Source: Ceratotherium simum simum (lineage: Eukaryota > Chordata > Mammalia > Perissodactyla > Rhinocerotidae). Taken from it: a stretch of 64,000 nt of DNA. The position numbers and the translations under genes are program-made. The notes beneath the pieces were generated by a model. That model searched no databases. It was not told where the DNA came from and was given only the letters and a program-made list of their open reading frames with translations. Where the stretch lies: positions 20,080,718-20,144,717 of the forward strand of contig NW_004454163.1 in assembly GCF_000283155.1 (NCBI RefSeq), given 5' to 3'. Below are positions 55,281 to 64,000 of this stretch, piece by piece; within the stretch, counting starts at the first letter, position 1; the number at the start of each line of letters is the position of its first letter.

Positions 55281-56414
55281 TTATATTAGCAGTGCTGCTT
55301 TTCTGACTGAACCATGGTAAACATGGTAACCAGACTCTCATCTCATGAGTCAGAATGCCAATCAAATAAATTTCACTTTTAGGACATCACTTTCAAAATT
55401 ACCAGAATACTAGGGTTGGGTGTTTGGATCCTGGGGGGAGCAAAACAATACCAGAAAATGATCCAGTCTTGACTCTGGCTGAAGTAGGTCGGGGGAGGCA
55501 AAGGAAGATGCAGAGGAGGGTGGCAGAGGGCTGTATCATGAGTCACAGCAGGGAAATGGCTAATCTACATCTGAATTATCTAAAGCTGCAGGGCTGGGAC
55601 TGGAGTAAGTCAAGAGAAGTACATAGGCTACAGAATTTAAGGAGGCAAGCACTCAGTCTCAGCCATGTAAGCTGGCTAAGCAAAGAATCACAATCTAATC
55701 TTTTTGGCACTTTACGAAAAATGGACAGTGAGGCAGGGCTGAGCCAAGACTGGCCCTTAGGCAAGATTCGAAGCGGGAACTCAGACTCCTACTAGATGGG
55801 CTGAGAGAAGAAACCAGGCACAAAGGTTATCAAGGGGCAGGGGATGCAAGTTGTCAGTGAAGATGAGCCAGGCTGGCAGCTTTACTTCTGAAGACTGTTT
55901 TTCCTGAAGAGGGGGAGGGAGGGTAACAAGCAAAATGGACAGCAGCCAGTGGGGAAGGATGCCATTCAGGGTTTGAAGAATCCTACACAGCACCCAAGGC
56001 CTGGGAATAACCCAGTCTCTGGATGCATGGATGCTCTGACAAGGTGGCCCACAGCCATGGCACTCCCTAAACCTCACTAGAGGCAGCAGTGTAAGGGATT
56101 TGTTAAAAATGCTTAGAGTAATCCACCTTGTTTTCAAGGTCATGGGAAACTTGTTATTATTACATGTTATTGAATATAGGATTACAGTTTACAGTTTAGT
56201 GGCTTAAAAAACACGGCTTTTATAACCTGGGTTTGACTCTAGGCTCTATCAATACTAGCTGTTTTACACTAGACAAGTTATTTAATTTCTCTGAGTCTCA
56301 GTTTTCCCATCTGTAAAAATGGGCAAAATCAACGTCTTCATAAAAAGACTGTTTTGAGGATTAAATACATTAGGTCCATAGGAGGAACTCACCAAATAGC
56401 AGTTCCTTTCCTCA

Positions 56415-56420
56415 TTTATT
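56415..56420 (-). terminator. Candidate MBD1 poly(A) signal (AATAAA)
   Basis: AATAAA on the minus strand about 445 nt past the MBD1 stop. Whether it is used is unknown; the 3' UTR would run into the CFAP53-derived copy. Confidence 0.35.
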
Positions 56421-56864
56421 AACATTACATTTTCAATTGCTGTCTCCCTGAGAAAATGTTTAGAGATACTGCCAGGTCTCATCCAGAAGCCATTTAAAAT
56501 CATTTATGAAGGTGGCTTGTTCACGCTGTTTTGTAGTGGCTTTAATTATATCCCATCCTCCACCCCAGCTCCCCCATCCTTAATATTCACACTTCTTGTC
56601 ACACTCAGGGTCCTGGGATTTGCACCAGTTGGAGCAGATGCACCAACTTTCTAGTCTTTCTTCCTTTTCTGCTTACTTCCTCTATAAGCTCAAAGTACTG
56701 AACAGGCCTGCTCCTCTGGTTTGGTGGTAGGTTTTCCAGTTCCTACTGACTCCTACATAAGCCCCCCGATCTATGGTCCAGCCTCTGAGTAGATCAGTGT
56801 TGTCTCTCATAAAGTCGGTCTGTAAATATCACCTTGAATCCTACAGTCTGCAGAAGCCTCCAGT

Positions 56865-56904
56865 CTACTGCTTTCTAGCTCCACGTTTTTTAAGGTCCTT
56901 GGAC
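56865..56904 (-). CDS. MBD1: MBD1 terminal exon (SKDLKKRGARKQ, stop)
   Basis: Acceptor CTCCTCTAG then G TCC AAG GAC, encoding the C-terminal 12 residues and TAG. The peptide matches the end of the human long isoform as I recall it, with one Pro/Arg change. It lies inside the tandem copy of CFAP53 intron 1. The paralogous stretch at about 51041-51079 keeps the AG but encodes a different peptide. Confidence 0.9.
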
Positions 56905-59900
56905 CTAGAGGAGAGGGAGCAGGTCTGTATGTTGAATGAAGTTCACTGTGTGCCAAATGGAGCATCACAAAACCATTGCCTACTATTCTGTGTCCACAAT
57001 CTATTTCCCCTTTATTATCCCTTCTCTCTCTTCTAAAATCTTCCATTACAAACAACGTAGCACGTCATTACCTCCTCTGTTAGTATGTAATGATTTCATG
57101 CGTAGAGACATTGTTTCCCCAGTTAGATTATAAGCTCCATGAAGGCAGGAATCCTTTGTGTCCCGAAGGATAAGCCTTCCAGGGTCATTGTATTCACTGC
57201 TGTTATCTCCCACACTGCAGTGTACCCAGCAGAGACTCAGTCAGCACCTCTGTAACTGCCCAAGTGCAGATGGAGGAGTTTCTGGCTTGCAGAAACTAGT
57301 TTGTAGGAATAAATGAATCCAGGTGCTTAGGCCAACAGTTTACGCTGCCTGTGTCTGTAGCTCTGTGCAGGGCCTGTCAACATTCTGCAGCAAGCAGCAT
57401 TTCCCTGTCCTCCTCCCACCATCCCAGTCCTTGTAGGCACCTATCCTTTGTCCTATTGCCAGGCCTGCAGGGACAGTGCTGTACATCAGCTGAAACTGTT
57501 AATAACCTCAACAGACTCAGGAAAGGCTCAAGAAACACAGCCTAACCCCCTCCACAGAGGATACTCCAGGAGGTGCAAGACTAGCCCAAGTTCACAGATC
57601 CAGGTCTCCTGCCCATCTACCACTGCCCAGCCCACCTTGTCATCTCTTGGAGACTCCAAAGTCCTTCAAGACCCCAAATGATGATTCTCTGAATAAAAAT
57701 TTATATATTAAGTCTGATCCCTGCTGGATTTTCTTAGGGAGATGGGGACCAGGCTTTCCTTATCTTCCTTTTTCTTTCAAATCTCATCACAGGGCACCAA
57801 GTCCTCTCCCCCACCATATCCCCAAGGAGAGCCCTGCCCTGGACCTCAGGAGAAATCTCTAGGGTCCTACACATATCCCCTCACTGATGATGATTGGTGC
57901 AGTGGTATGGGGCCTTTACTTCCCACTGCACCCTACCAAATTGCTGGCTGTACTTTCAAAACTCAGGGCCCACATCTGACCGGCACCCACCCCATCCCCA
58001 CCTCTCACTGTGCGGGGCACACCTTGGCAACCAGACTGCTGTGTCCCGAAGGCGGGTTCCACCCAGGCTGAAAATCTCCGTGATCTGGGAAAGAATTAAT
58101 ATCATGGGTCAACGTGGTCGGTGGAGCTAAAGCAGGGTCAGGGCAGGGTGAGGTGTCCCCCAGCACTGACCACGGGTGTGCCAGCCCCTCCTGCCTCCTC
58201 CTCTGGGGCCGAGTCAGAGGCGGAGTCATCCTTGCTCTCCTTTCCCTTGTCCTCCTCAGGGTCGGGTGGCTCCTGCTTCACAGGTGGCAGGCCTGGGTCT
58301 ACTGCCTGAGAGAGGTGGGAAACGGGCAGCAGTCAGAAGGACAGGGTTGGCCTGAGGAAAGAGTCTCTATCAGCCAATCTGGCACTGTGCTGACAAATCC
58401 CAGTCACACTTCAGCACAGAAAAACTAGCTCTCTGCCTACAAACTTTTCTCATTCCTCACAGATTTCCATTTTTCTGTTAGCTGGGCAGCAAAGCAAGCA
58501 AAGCTGGTTGCCTGGGGAGGATGGGGCATCTGTCAGACAGGCAGGGTAATTCTGTGGAGAGGTTGCAATCAGCACACCTATTGCTCTCTTCAAAAACCAC
58601 TGTCATGACCACTCATCACTGACCCCCACCTTGCTGGGGCAGCCAGGCAGCAATACAGGAGAAGTCAGGACGGCTGTGCCCGGTGTCCAGTCTTCCTGGG
58701 CATCCGCCTTCTCTTGCTTCACCTGGGGTAAGGCCACAACCCAACTCAGGCCAGGGCACTGGGCCTCCTGCGTGAAGGAGGATTGCAGCAGACTTGGTCC
58801 CAGCTTCCTGGCATGATGCTGGGTGGGGTTGGGAAAAGCAGGATAAGGTGGGGCCCTCACCTGCAATACGGCTTCTCTGGAAGCTGGGGCAGGGCCAGGC
58901 ACCTGCACAGGACTGCTTGCACCCTCCCGTAAGAACACAAGGTCGGTGCCAGGTGGGGGCAGTACAAAGCCACTGCCTGCTTCCTGCTTCATTGGAGTCT
59001 GGGCACGGTCTGGTCGGGCTGTCGGCGTGGCCAAGGGGGGCTTCAGACGGGGCCGTCGTGTAGAGCTAGGCCTCTTTCGACGAGGGTAAGGTGGGGGCAA
59101 CCCTGCCCCATCCTCAGACCCTGCCCGGACACTTGGCAGCAGCCGCTTCTGGGAGGAACGATGGAGTGTTATGGCCACCTGGTGCAATGACTGACCACAC
59201 CACCCCGCCCTGATCAACGTGCCTGCTAATCCCTCATCAGTCGCAGCACAGAATCTGCTTACATATGAGCCCCTCAACACTGAGCCTGCTTGCCTCCTGC
59301 TAGCAATGCCAGAACCACCCAGATTCCTCATTTACCCCAGCACAATGTCTGCTCATCCTTGGCCAAACCCATTGCTTTTGCCCATCGCTCTGAAGTTGTA
59401 GGACCCATCTGACCTGCCCAACCCACCACCCCCAGGTACTGGGGGCCCTGGCCCAACTTACCCTGCCCACCTGACCCTGCCCCACTCACCATGGCAAACT
59501 GCAGGCACTGGCGCCAACGACACTTCTGGCGCTTCTGATTGCTGCCCCCAAATTTGGGCTTGTCACAGCAGAAGTCGCAGTGGCCACAGTCCATCCGCCG
59601 CAGGCAGGCTGCACAGGCCCCACACTTGCGGTTTTGCCGGCGATTCGTGTAAGGCTGCTGGAGGACAGGAGAAATGCAGGTTACAGTCACTAGGACTATT
59701 ACAGTGCTGTTCCTGTTGCTCCTCTACTAGCCCCATCACAGGGCACTGGGTTGCACACTGGTCTTAACCTGACTCCCCACTAGTCACACCTCAGTGTCTG
59801 CTAGTCCAACATCAGGCACTATCACTGTACCGGATGACCCTCGATACCACTAGGATTGTGGCTGCTCCAACACACTATCTATCACTCTACCTACCAGTCC

Positions 59901-62355
59901 TCCAACAGCTACCAATACAATGTCTTTGATCCCCGCTTCCAGCAGGATTTTGCTGACCCTCTCTTAGCTCCCATCAGTGTGCCTATACGTCTGCACAGCC
60001 TACGTGAACTCTGGTCGCTGTGCCAGTTCTCCCTCTATTTGCCCCACGAGAGTGCTGGACCATCTGACATCAGGTACTGTCACTGCACCTGGTGATCCCA
60101 TATTAGTTGCTCCCCCATTGTCTGCCCATCCCATACTTGTACCCATTACTGTGCCTTGCTGGTCCCTTTTAGGCCCATTGCAAGATCTGCGTCTTTAGAG
60201 TTAACCAAGTGCCCTGGGAAAGTCTAGGCTTGTCCAGGTAGGGTGGGGCCACTCACTAGCTCGTCCTCGTCTACACAGTAATAGATGAACTCGGCAGGTG
60301 GCGAGGGGACCAGGGCTCTGGGGTGCTGCAGAGGCAAATGGGGTGGGGTCAGGGCAGGTACTGGGTGAAGCTAGGGTTGTGCCTTCCCCCTGCCCACCAG
60401 GGCCTCACCAGCTCTGGGGATTCTTGAGGCTGAGATGGGGGAGGTGGAGGCAGTGGCTGGGTTTGGGGACGCCGTTTGGCAGCCATCTTGGAGTCGCAGC
60501 CTCCCCTGCGGCGGCCATGTTTACCCTGGGAGAAAGCCAAAAGGGTAGTTTGGGCTTGGTGGCACTGGGCAAACACAAGACCCCGCCCTGTGCAAGAAGC
60601 ATGCGTTGGACAGGCAGGCGGGAGTGGGGGGGTGGGGCACTCACAGCAGGGGGAGCCACAGCTAGGGGAGGGCGTCGTTGACATCGCTGATGGTGGCAAC
60701 GGAGGCGATGGGCAAGGTGCTGGCAGACAGGGGCAGGTAGATGGGGCCAGGGAGGTGAGCGTAGGGTGGGAAAGAAAGGAAGACATGAGGTGGGCAAGGC
60801 CAGGTTGGGAGGAAGCAGCAGCAGCAGCAACTTCAACAGCAGAATGAGCTCTGCCCCAGCCCTGGCCCCTCCAGCCTGACTCACCCGTAGGCAGCGCCGC
60901 TGGATGCACTTCCACTGGCGCCTGAGACCAGGGCGGGGAGGGCGAAGGCAAACTCGGCAACGGCCACAGTCCTCTCGAGTTTGACAGCCCCGGCACACTC
61001 CACATCCTCGGCTCTGTAGGGGGACCAGAGGGGTGATGCATAGGGCCAGGGCTTTGAGGGCCAGGGGCTGGGGTGAGCCTTGGGCCCACCCCACCTGCCC
61101 GACTCACCCTTTCCACAATTCGGAGGCACCGTCTCCGCTCACACTTGCAGAACAGCCCCGAGGCCACGTCTTGGGGCAGCTGCAGAAGGCAGGTGGAGCA
61201 GGCCCCGCAGTCCTCGGTTACCTGGCAGGCTGCACACTCCCCACAGCCCACTCGCTGCCAGGAATGGGTGGGGCAAGGTCACAGGCCCAGGCAGAGTGGC
61301 TCTAGGAGCACTGCCCCTCATGTGTCTGCTGATCCCACATTAGCCTCCATCACCATGTCTCCTAGTCCCCTATTGGCCTCATCACTGTATCTGATAATTA
61401 CTGATTAGCTGCATCATGGAGGACATCACAACGTCTACTGGTCCTGTTAACCTCATCGCTGTGTCTACTAATTCCCATTACTGTCTGCTGACCATGGCAG
61501 CTCCCTACAAAATGACTTTGATACCCTGTGGATCCATCACCATTCCTTCAGACCCTCCATCAACCCCCACCACATCCTGCTCCCACCACACACTTGTGAG
61601 GAGGAGGCAGGTAGTGCTTACCTTAAACATCCTCTGCTCCCGGTTGAAGGCAATTCTCTGCGCTGGGGGGAGGGTGAGGGAAGAAGAGAAGTGTAAAGGG
61701 AGCATCAGATACCTGACCTCATCCACTGCCTCTGCCCTGACATCCACATTCAACCTCCAGCCTGACACCGGGCTTGCTCCAGCTCCTATCTCCTAGTACC
61801 CTAGGGTCCACTCACCTCGGCAGTCCTTGCACAACGTCTTGAGCCGCTGCCTTCGGATACCATCCCCTGAGAAGCTAATTCCACAGTTCTCACAGCACCT
61901 GGGATGGGAAACATGGGTGTAGAGCCCTGAGTGCACCCCCAACCACAACCTTCACCCACTTGGCTCACTTTGGGCCAACACTCACTCGGGTGCAGGGAGC
62001 GAAGCTGGAGCTGTGTCAGTGTCAGCCTTGGTCTCATCCCCTGGGGCCTCCTTCCTGACCTCACTCTTCTGAGGTCCAACCTGACGTTTCCGAGCCTTGG
62101 CTGGCCTTGAAGGCTTCTTCTGCTTCTTGCTGGGGACAGCCAAGGAATGGGCCTAGAGATGAGAGCAAAGGCAAGAAGACTGTAGGTCAGTGGGTGGGTG
62201 TTAGGTGGCTCACCCACTCCAGCCTGGGTACCCCGCATTGTGTAGTACCTTGGGGGTTGGATAGCACAGGACGCCTTGTTTGAAGTCGAAGAGGGTGAGG
62301 TCACACGCAGGACCCAGGTATCGGGTCAGCTCAACTTTGCTTCGGATCCTGTCTC
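56865..62355 (-). CDS. MBD1: MBD1, partial (5' exons outside window), 14 exons
   Basis: Methyl-CpG-binding domain protein 1, a nuclear transcriptional repressor that binds methylated CpG through its MBD and unmethylated CpG through its third CXXC finger, and recruits ATF7IP/SETDB1 through a C-terminal repression domain (family knowledge). Exons seen: 62249-62355, 61986-62152, 61816-61898, 61622-61662, 61108-61254, 60885-61013, 60409-60525, 60257-60325, 59490-59657, 58861-59148, 58630-58767, 58171-58305, 58023-58084 and 56865-56904. All phases match, giving 562 full codons plus stop after the first split codon, close to the corresponding part of the 605-residue human form. Domains in order: second half of the MBD, basic linker, CXXC-1, CXXC-2, proline-rich linker, CXXC-3 with KFGG, and the repression domain. 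The N-terminal MBD exon must lie to the right. The last exon lies 1.1 kb away, inside a duplicated CFAP53 intron. Confidence 0.96.
57888..57954 (-). pseudogene. CFAP53 exon 1 copy, start codon lost
   Basis: Aligns with 52047-52115 (shared TACAGCCAGC...TTTGG, GGGCCC-like segments). A one-base loss turns the ATG context into GAAAGTAC. The donor-side sequence is also diverged. Confidence 0.75.
58023..58084 (-). CDS. MBD1: MBD1 exon: ITEIFSLGGTRLRDTAVWLP
   Basis: Repression-domain core that in this family contacts ATF7IP. It ends with a split Arg codon AG/G at donor GTGTGC. If the donor is not used, the frame continues for 22 further residues to a TGA at 57956-57958. The donor end overlaps the copied X-box. 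Confidence 0.92.
58171..58305 (-). CDS. MBD1: MBD1 exon: acidic PEST-like segment
   Basis: 45 codons, AVDPGLPPVKQEPPDPEE to EEEAGGAGTPV, phase 0. It contains VKQEP, a further sumoylation-like site. Confidence 0.92.
58630..58767 (-). CDS. MBD1: MBD1 exon: start of repression domain
   Basis: 46 codons from EAQCPGLSWVVALPQ through VKQEKAD (sumoylation-like) to LLPGCPSK, phase 0. Confidence 0.92.
58861..59148 (-). CDS. MBD1: MBD1 exon: RRKRPSS linker
   Basis: 96 codons, phase 0: KRLLPSV, basic RRKRPSSTRR, MKQEAGSGF (a ΨKxE-like sumoylation context) and VLPPPGTDLVFLREGASS. The donor is GTGAGG. Confidence 0.93.
59205..59345. repeat. Degenerate ~32-bp repeat units in MBD1 intron (1)
   Basis: Units such as GTGCCTGCTAATCCCTCATC recur with diverged spacing. 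They resemble the units at 59700-60180 and 61315-61560. Old minisatellite-like array between exons; no coding role. Confidence 0.4.
59490..59657 (-). CDS. MBD1: MBD1 exon: CXXC finger 3 (CpG-binding, KFGG)
   Basis: 56 codons with CGACAACLRRMDCGHC, then KPKFGGSNQK and CRWRQCLQF. KFGG marks the finger that binds unmethylated CpG in this family. The acceptor is a tandem CAGCAG (NAGNAG), so forms with and without the first Gln are possible. Confidence 0.95.
59700..60185. repeat. Degenerate ~32-bp repeat units in MBD1 intron (2)
   Basis: Repeated units on the theme TCACTGTGTCTGCTGATCCC / CATTAGCCCCA with period about 31-33 bp, e.g. near 59790, 59820, 60075 and 60145. Shared with the other two intronic arrays. 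Confidence 0.5.
60257..60325 (-). CDS. MBD1: MBD1 exon: EFIYYCVDEDEL
   Basis: 23 codons, phase 0, acidic end directly before CXXC-3. The acceptor is CTGCAG and the donor GTGAGT. Confidence 0.92.
60409..60525 (-). CDS. MBD1: MBD1 exon: basic then proline-rich linker
   Basis: 39 codons from GKHGRRRGGCDSKM through a PLPPPPP tract to ESPEL, phase 0 at both ends. Confidence 0.9.
60885..61013 (-). CDS. MBD1: MBD1 exon: CXXC finger 2
   Basis: 43 codons from SRGCGVCRGCQ to QRRCLR, phase 0 at both ends, so the exon can be skipped in frame. KFGG is absent. Confidence 0.94.
61108..61254 (-). CDS. MBD1: MBD1 exon: CXXC finger 1
   Basis: 49 codons from RVGCGECAACQ to RCLRIVER, phase 0 at both ends. It has the C-x2-C-x2-C spacing of a CXXC zinc finger but lacks the KFGG DNA-contact motif, as expected for this finger. 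Confidence 0.94.
61312..61565. repeat. Degenerate ~32-bp repeat units in MBD1 intron (3)
   Basis: The clearest array: successive units begin TCATGTGTCTGCTGATCC, TCACCATGTCTCCTAGTCC and TCACTGTATCTGATAATT, period about 32 bp. Same theme as the arrays in two other MBD1 introns. Confidence 0.6.
61622..61662 (-). CDS. MBD1: MBD1 exon: QRIAFNREQRMFK
   Basis: 41-bp micro-exon of 13 codons plus a split codon, just before CXXC-1. Both splice sites are canonical. Confidence 0.9.
61816..61898 (-). CDS. MBD1: MBD1 exon: CCENCGISFSG segment
   Basis: Cysteine-rich segment CCENCGISFSGDG to TLCKDCR that leads into CXXC-1. The acceptor is TCCCAG and the donor GTGAGT, with a split Ala codon at the end. Confidence 0.92.
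61986..62152 (-). CDS. MBD1: MBD1 exon: basic linker (KKQKKPSRPAK)
   Basis: Lysine/arginine-rich linker that probably carries the nuclear localisation signal, ending in TDTAPASLPAP. The acceptor is CTCTAG and the donor GTGAGT. Confidence 0.92.
62249..62355 (-). CDS. MBD1: MBD1 exon: second half of the MBD
   Basis: Encodes DRIRSKVELTRYLG, the FDFKQG segment and YPTPK. It starts with a split Gly codon (phase 1), so an upstream exon is required. The acceptor is CCTACAG and the donor GTACTA. Confidence 0.93.
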
Positions 62356-62529
62356 CTGTAGGGCTGGGGGTGGGCCAGGATGAGTTGATACCCAGCTGAA
62401 GCCACCACTACTCCACCCACATAATCCTCCCACTGGGCTGTTGAAGAGGCCTGCAGGCTGGTGGGATACAGGAGGCAGCCTGAGACCAGCCTGGGAGCCC
62501 TCATCAGGCCCTAGTACAAATAACCCTGA

Positions 62530-62830
62530 ACAGCAAGAATACAAAAGGTGTATAAATACCAGCATGTACACGAACACTAATAAATAATACAAATGCAAAT
62601 AAATATGCACATATTTATAACATATGCTACTAACGGTATTCTATATAGGTGAAAATAAACACAAATAGGAACACAAATATATCAAACAGCATGTAAATAT
62701 GTTAGCATCACATACTAAATATATAAACAAGTAAACTTAAATAAACAAATGTTGAAAAATACACATGTAAATAAATGTACATACACAAATATATGTGTAA
62801 ACAAATGAATGCAACTACATACAAAATAAA
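62530..62830. repeat. AT-rich low-complexity sequence in MBD1 intron
   Basis: Loose repeats of AAATAAAcAAAT-type words with period about 12-30 bp. No gene. Confidence 0.6.
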
Positions 62831-63544
62831 GTATAAATAAGTGGTGTTGGGAGATGATACTCCACAGGTCTCCTGCATTTCTGCATGTCTTGCCAGAGTG
62901 GCACTGGTTGTCCTTTGTTATGAACTGTCTTTTCAAGGATGTTTGTAGAGCAAACAGCCTTGGAAGATAAGAGATAGGGTCTCCTTCCACAGTAAATGGA
63001 AGGCATCCTTACCGTCCTAACATTATAAAAAATTAGATTCCTTAAACTCAGGGTTCCTTTCCTACAACACAATCTAGTGTATGTGCAGGTGGTAGTTAGC
63101 CCTCTTCATGTTACCCTCTGGGAACTGGTGTTAGGGAAACTGGCACAAAACTGATATTCTGGATACTGCTATTGCTGTGAGTAGTAAACTGTCTTTCATC
63201 TCTGACCTAGGAGTCTCATATCTCCTACCAGCATCCACAAAACTGTGACATACCCACCTGTTACTTTGCCCTAATTAGGGTAAAATCTCTGATCTTTTAC
63301 AGTTGTTGATAATTACACTTATAAACTTTGAAAGTTTTATCCAAGTTGCAAATATGAAAATAAATTTACAACTAAATATAAACAAATGTAATTGTATTTA
63401 TAATTTTACTATATTCCTCCAGGAAAACAGCAACTTAGATATAAAAACAGTCCAGGAAGAGTGTAAAAAACTTAATAAGTATATCACTAATATATCCTTA
63501 AACACCTTAAATCTTTAAGCATAAACTGTTGATAAACATGTACG

Positions 63545-63760
63545 TTTACATATTTATAGTCGATTCTCATTATTCACGGTAGTTACGTTCTATAAAGTCA
63601 CCTTGAACACTACATTAGTAAATACAAAACAACTGCTCCTAGTGGAACTACAAGTTAGGTTCCTGCAAGCCTCTGGTCACAACACTTTTGTCAAGTGATC
63701 AATATGTAACCTTGTTTTATGTGTTTCTGTTTAAAGACACCCTATTTAATATACCCATCT
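63545..63760. repeat. Old DNA-transposon repeat
   Basis: GATTCTCATTATTCACGGTAG...TTACGTTCTATAAAGTC...CAAGCCTCTGGTCACAACAC resembles a common MER/Tigger-like family. The rest of 62830-64000 holds no recognised exon; the first MBD exon of MBD1 is not here. Confidence 0.55.
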
Positions 63761-64000
63761 TACAAATAATGAACTGCATGGCCTCTGAATGACTTAAAAC
63801 CAGGAGCTTTGGAGGCCCTCTGTGTTACATAGGTTCCTTTGCCAATGTCCTTTGACTTAAGAAATTTTATATATTGAAGTATACGGGGAAGCCATTCTGG
63901 TTTAAACTTGATCTGGCCTGAATTTTATTTGAACCAGAGAAGCCCCACTTACAGCCTGTCAAAGGTACATTGCACATCTGTTTTAATTATTACCCTAAGG

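Larger units (their letters stand above)
52690..58040. repeat. Tandem duplication, copy A (decayed CFAP53 5' end, hosts MBD1 last exon)
   Basis: Old direct copy of CFAP53 promoter, exon 1, intron 1, exon 3 and part of intron 3, placed between CFAP53 and MBD1. It carries two private blocks, a CpG-rich segment (53426-54046) and an apolipoprotein-like insert (about 54640-55300). The right end merges with MBD1 exon 15. Confidence 0.85.

Noticed and set aside
55424..55795. 123-codon plus frame in copy A
   Set aside because: Antisense to the duplicated intron; the matching part of copy B has no conserved frame.
60349..61251. 300-codon and 229-codon minus-strand open frames through MBD1
   Set aside because: They run through GC-rich MBD1 introns without stops. 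The true exons are set by splice sites and phase, and the intronic parts do not match the family.
1..64000. CRISPR array, bacterial operons or other prokaryotic systems
   Set aside because: No direct-repeat/spacer structure or prokaryotic gene layout; the window is vertebrate nuclear DNA throughout.

Overview
The window is mammalian nuclear DNA, almost certainly from a perissodactyl (horse/rhinoceros lineage). It has interrupted protein genes with GT-AG introns, L1, L2, MIR, MaLR and Tigger-type repeats, and at least nine copies of the tRNA-derived ERE SINE typical of Perissodactyla, most with clear target-site duplications. The gene order matches the human 18q21 segment MBD1-CFAP53.

Two genes are present, both on the minus strand. 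CFAP53 (formerly CCDC11, a ciliary microtubule inner protein) is complete: eight coding exons from 52115 down to 7854 join in phase to exactly 514 codons plus a stop, the length of the human protein, with no lesion. MBD1 (methyl-CpG-binding, CXXC-type transcriptional repressor) is partial: fourteen exons from 62355 down to 56865 encode everything from the second half of the MBD to the C-terminus. The first exon(s) lie beyond the right edge.

Layout: 1-7850, intergenic repeats and unique sequence downstream of CFAP53, including a clean 535-bp solo retroviral LTR. 7854-33446, CFAP53 exons 8 to 4, with introns filled by L1 pieces, a broken gammaretrovirus-like provirus (about 17.8-23.4 kb, antisense to the gene) and three copies of one LTR family. 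33-52 kb, exons 3 to 1, EREs, a near full-length L1 and a Tigger element. 52.1-52.4 kb, the CpG-rich CFAP53 promoter with two X-box (RFX-type) motifs. 52.7-58.0 kb, an old tandem copy of the 5' third of CFAP53. 58.0-62.4 kb, the compact MBD1 exons.

The most interesting structure is that tandem copy. The segment 52.69-58.04 kb is a diverged direct repeat of CFAP53 promoter-exon 1-exon 3-intron 3 (40.9-52.28 kb). Its CFAP53 exons are dead: the ATG is lost, one exon is replaced, and another is frameshifted without a donor. The last coding exon of MBD1 (56865-56904) lies inside the copied CFAP53 intron 1. MBD1 therefore appears to have acquired its C-terminal 12 residues from a duplicated intron of its neighbour. 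Young insertions (L1, Tigger, ERE) sit only in the functional copy. A CpG-rich block with a CTCF-like motif and an apolipoprotein A-IV-like pseudogene fragment sit only in the dead copy.
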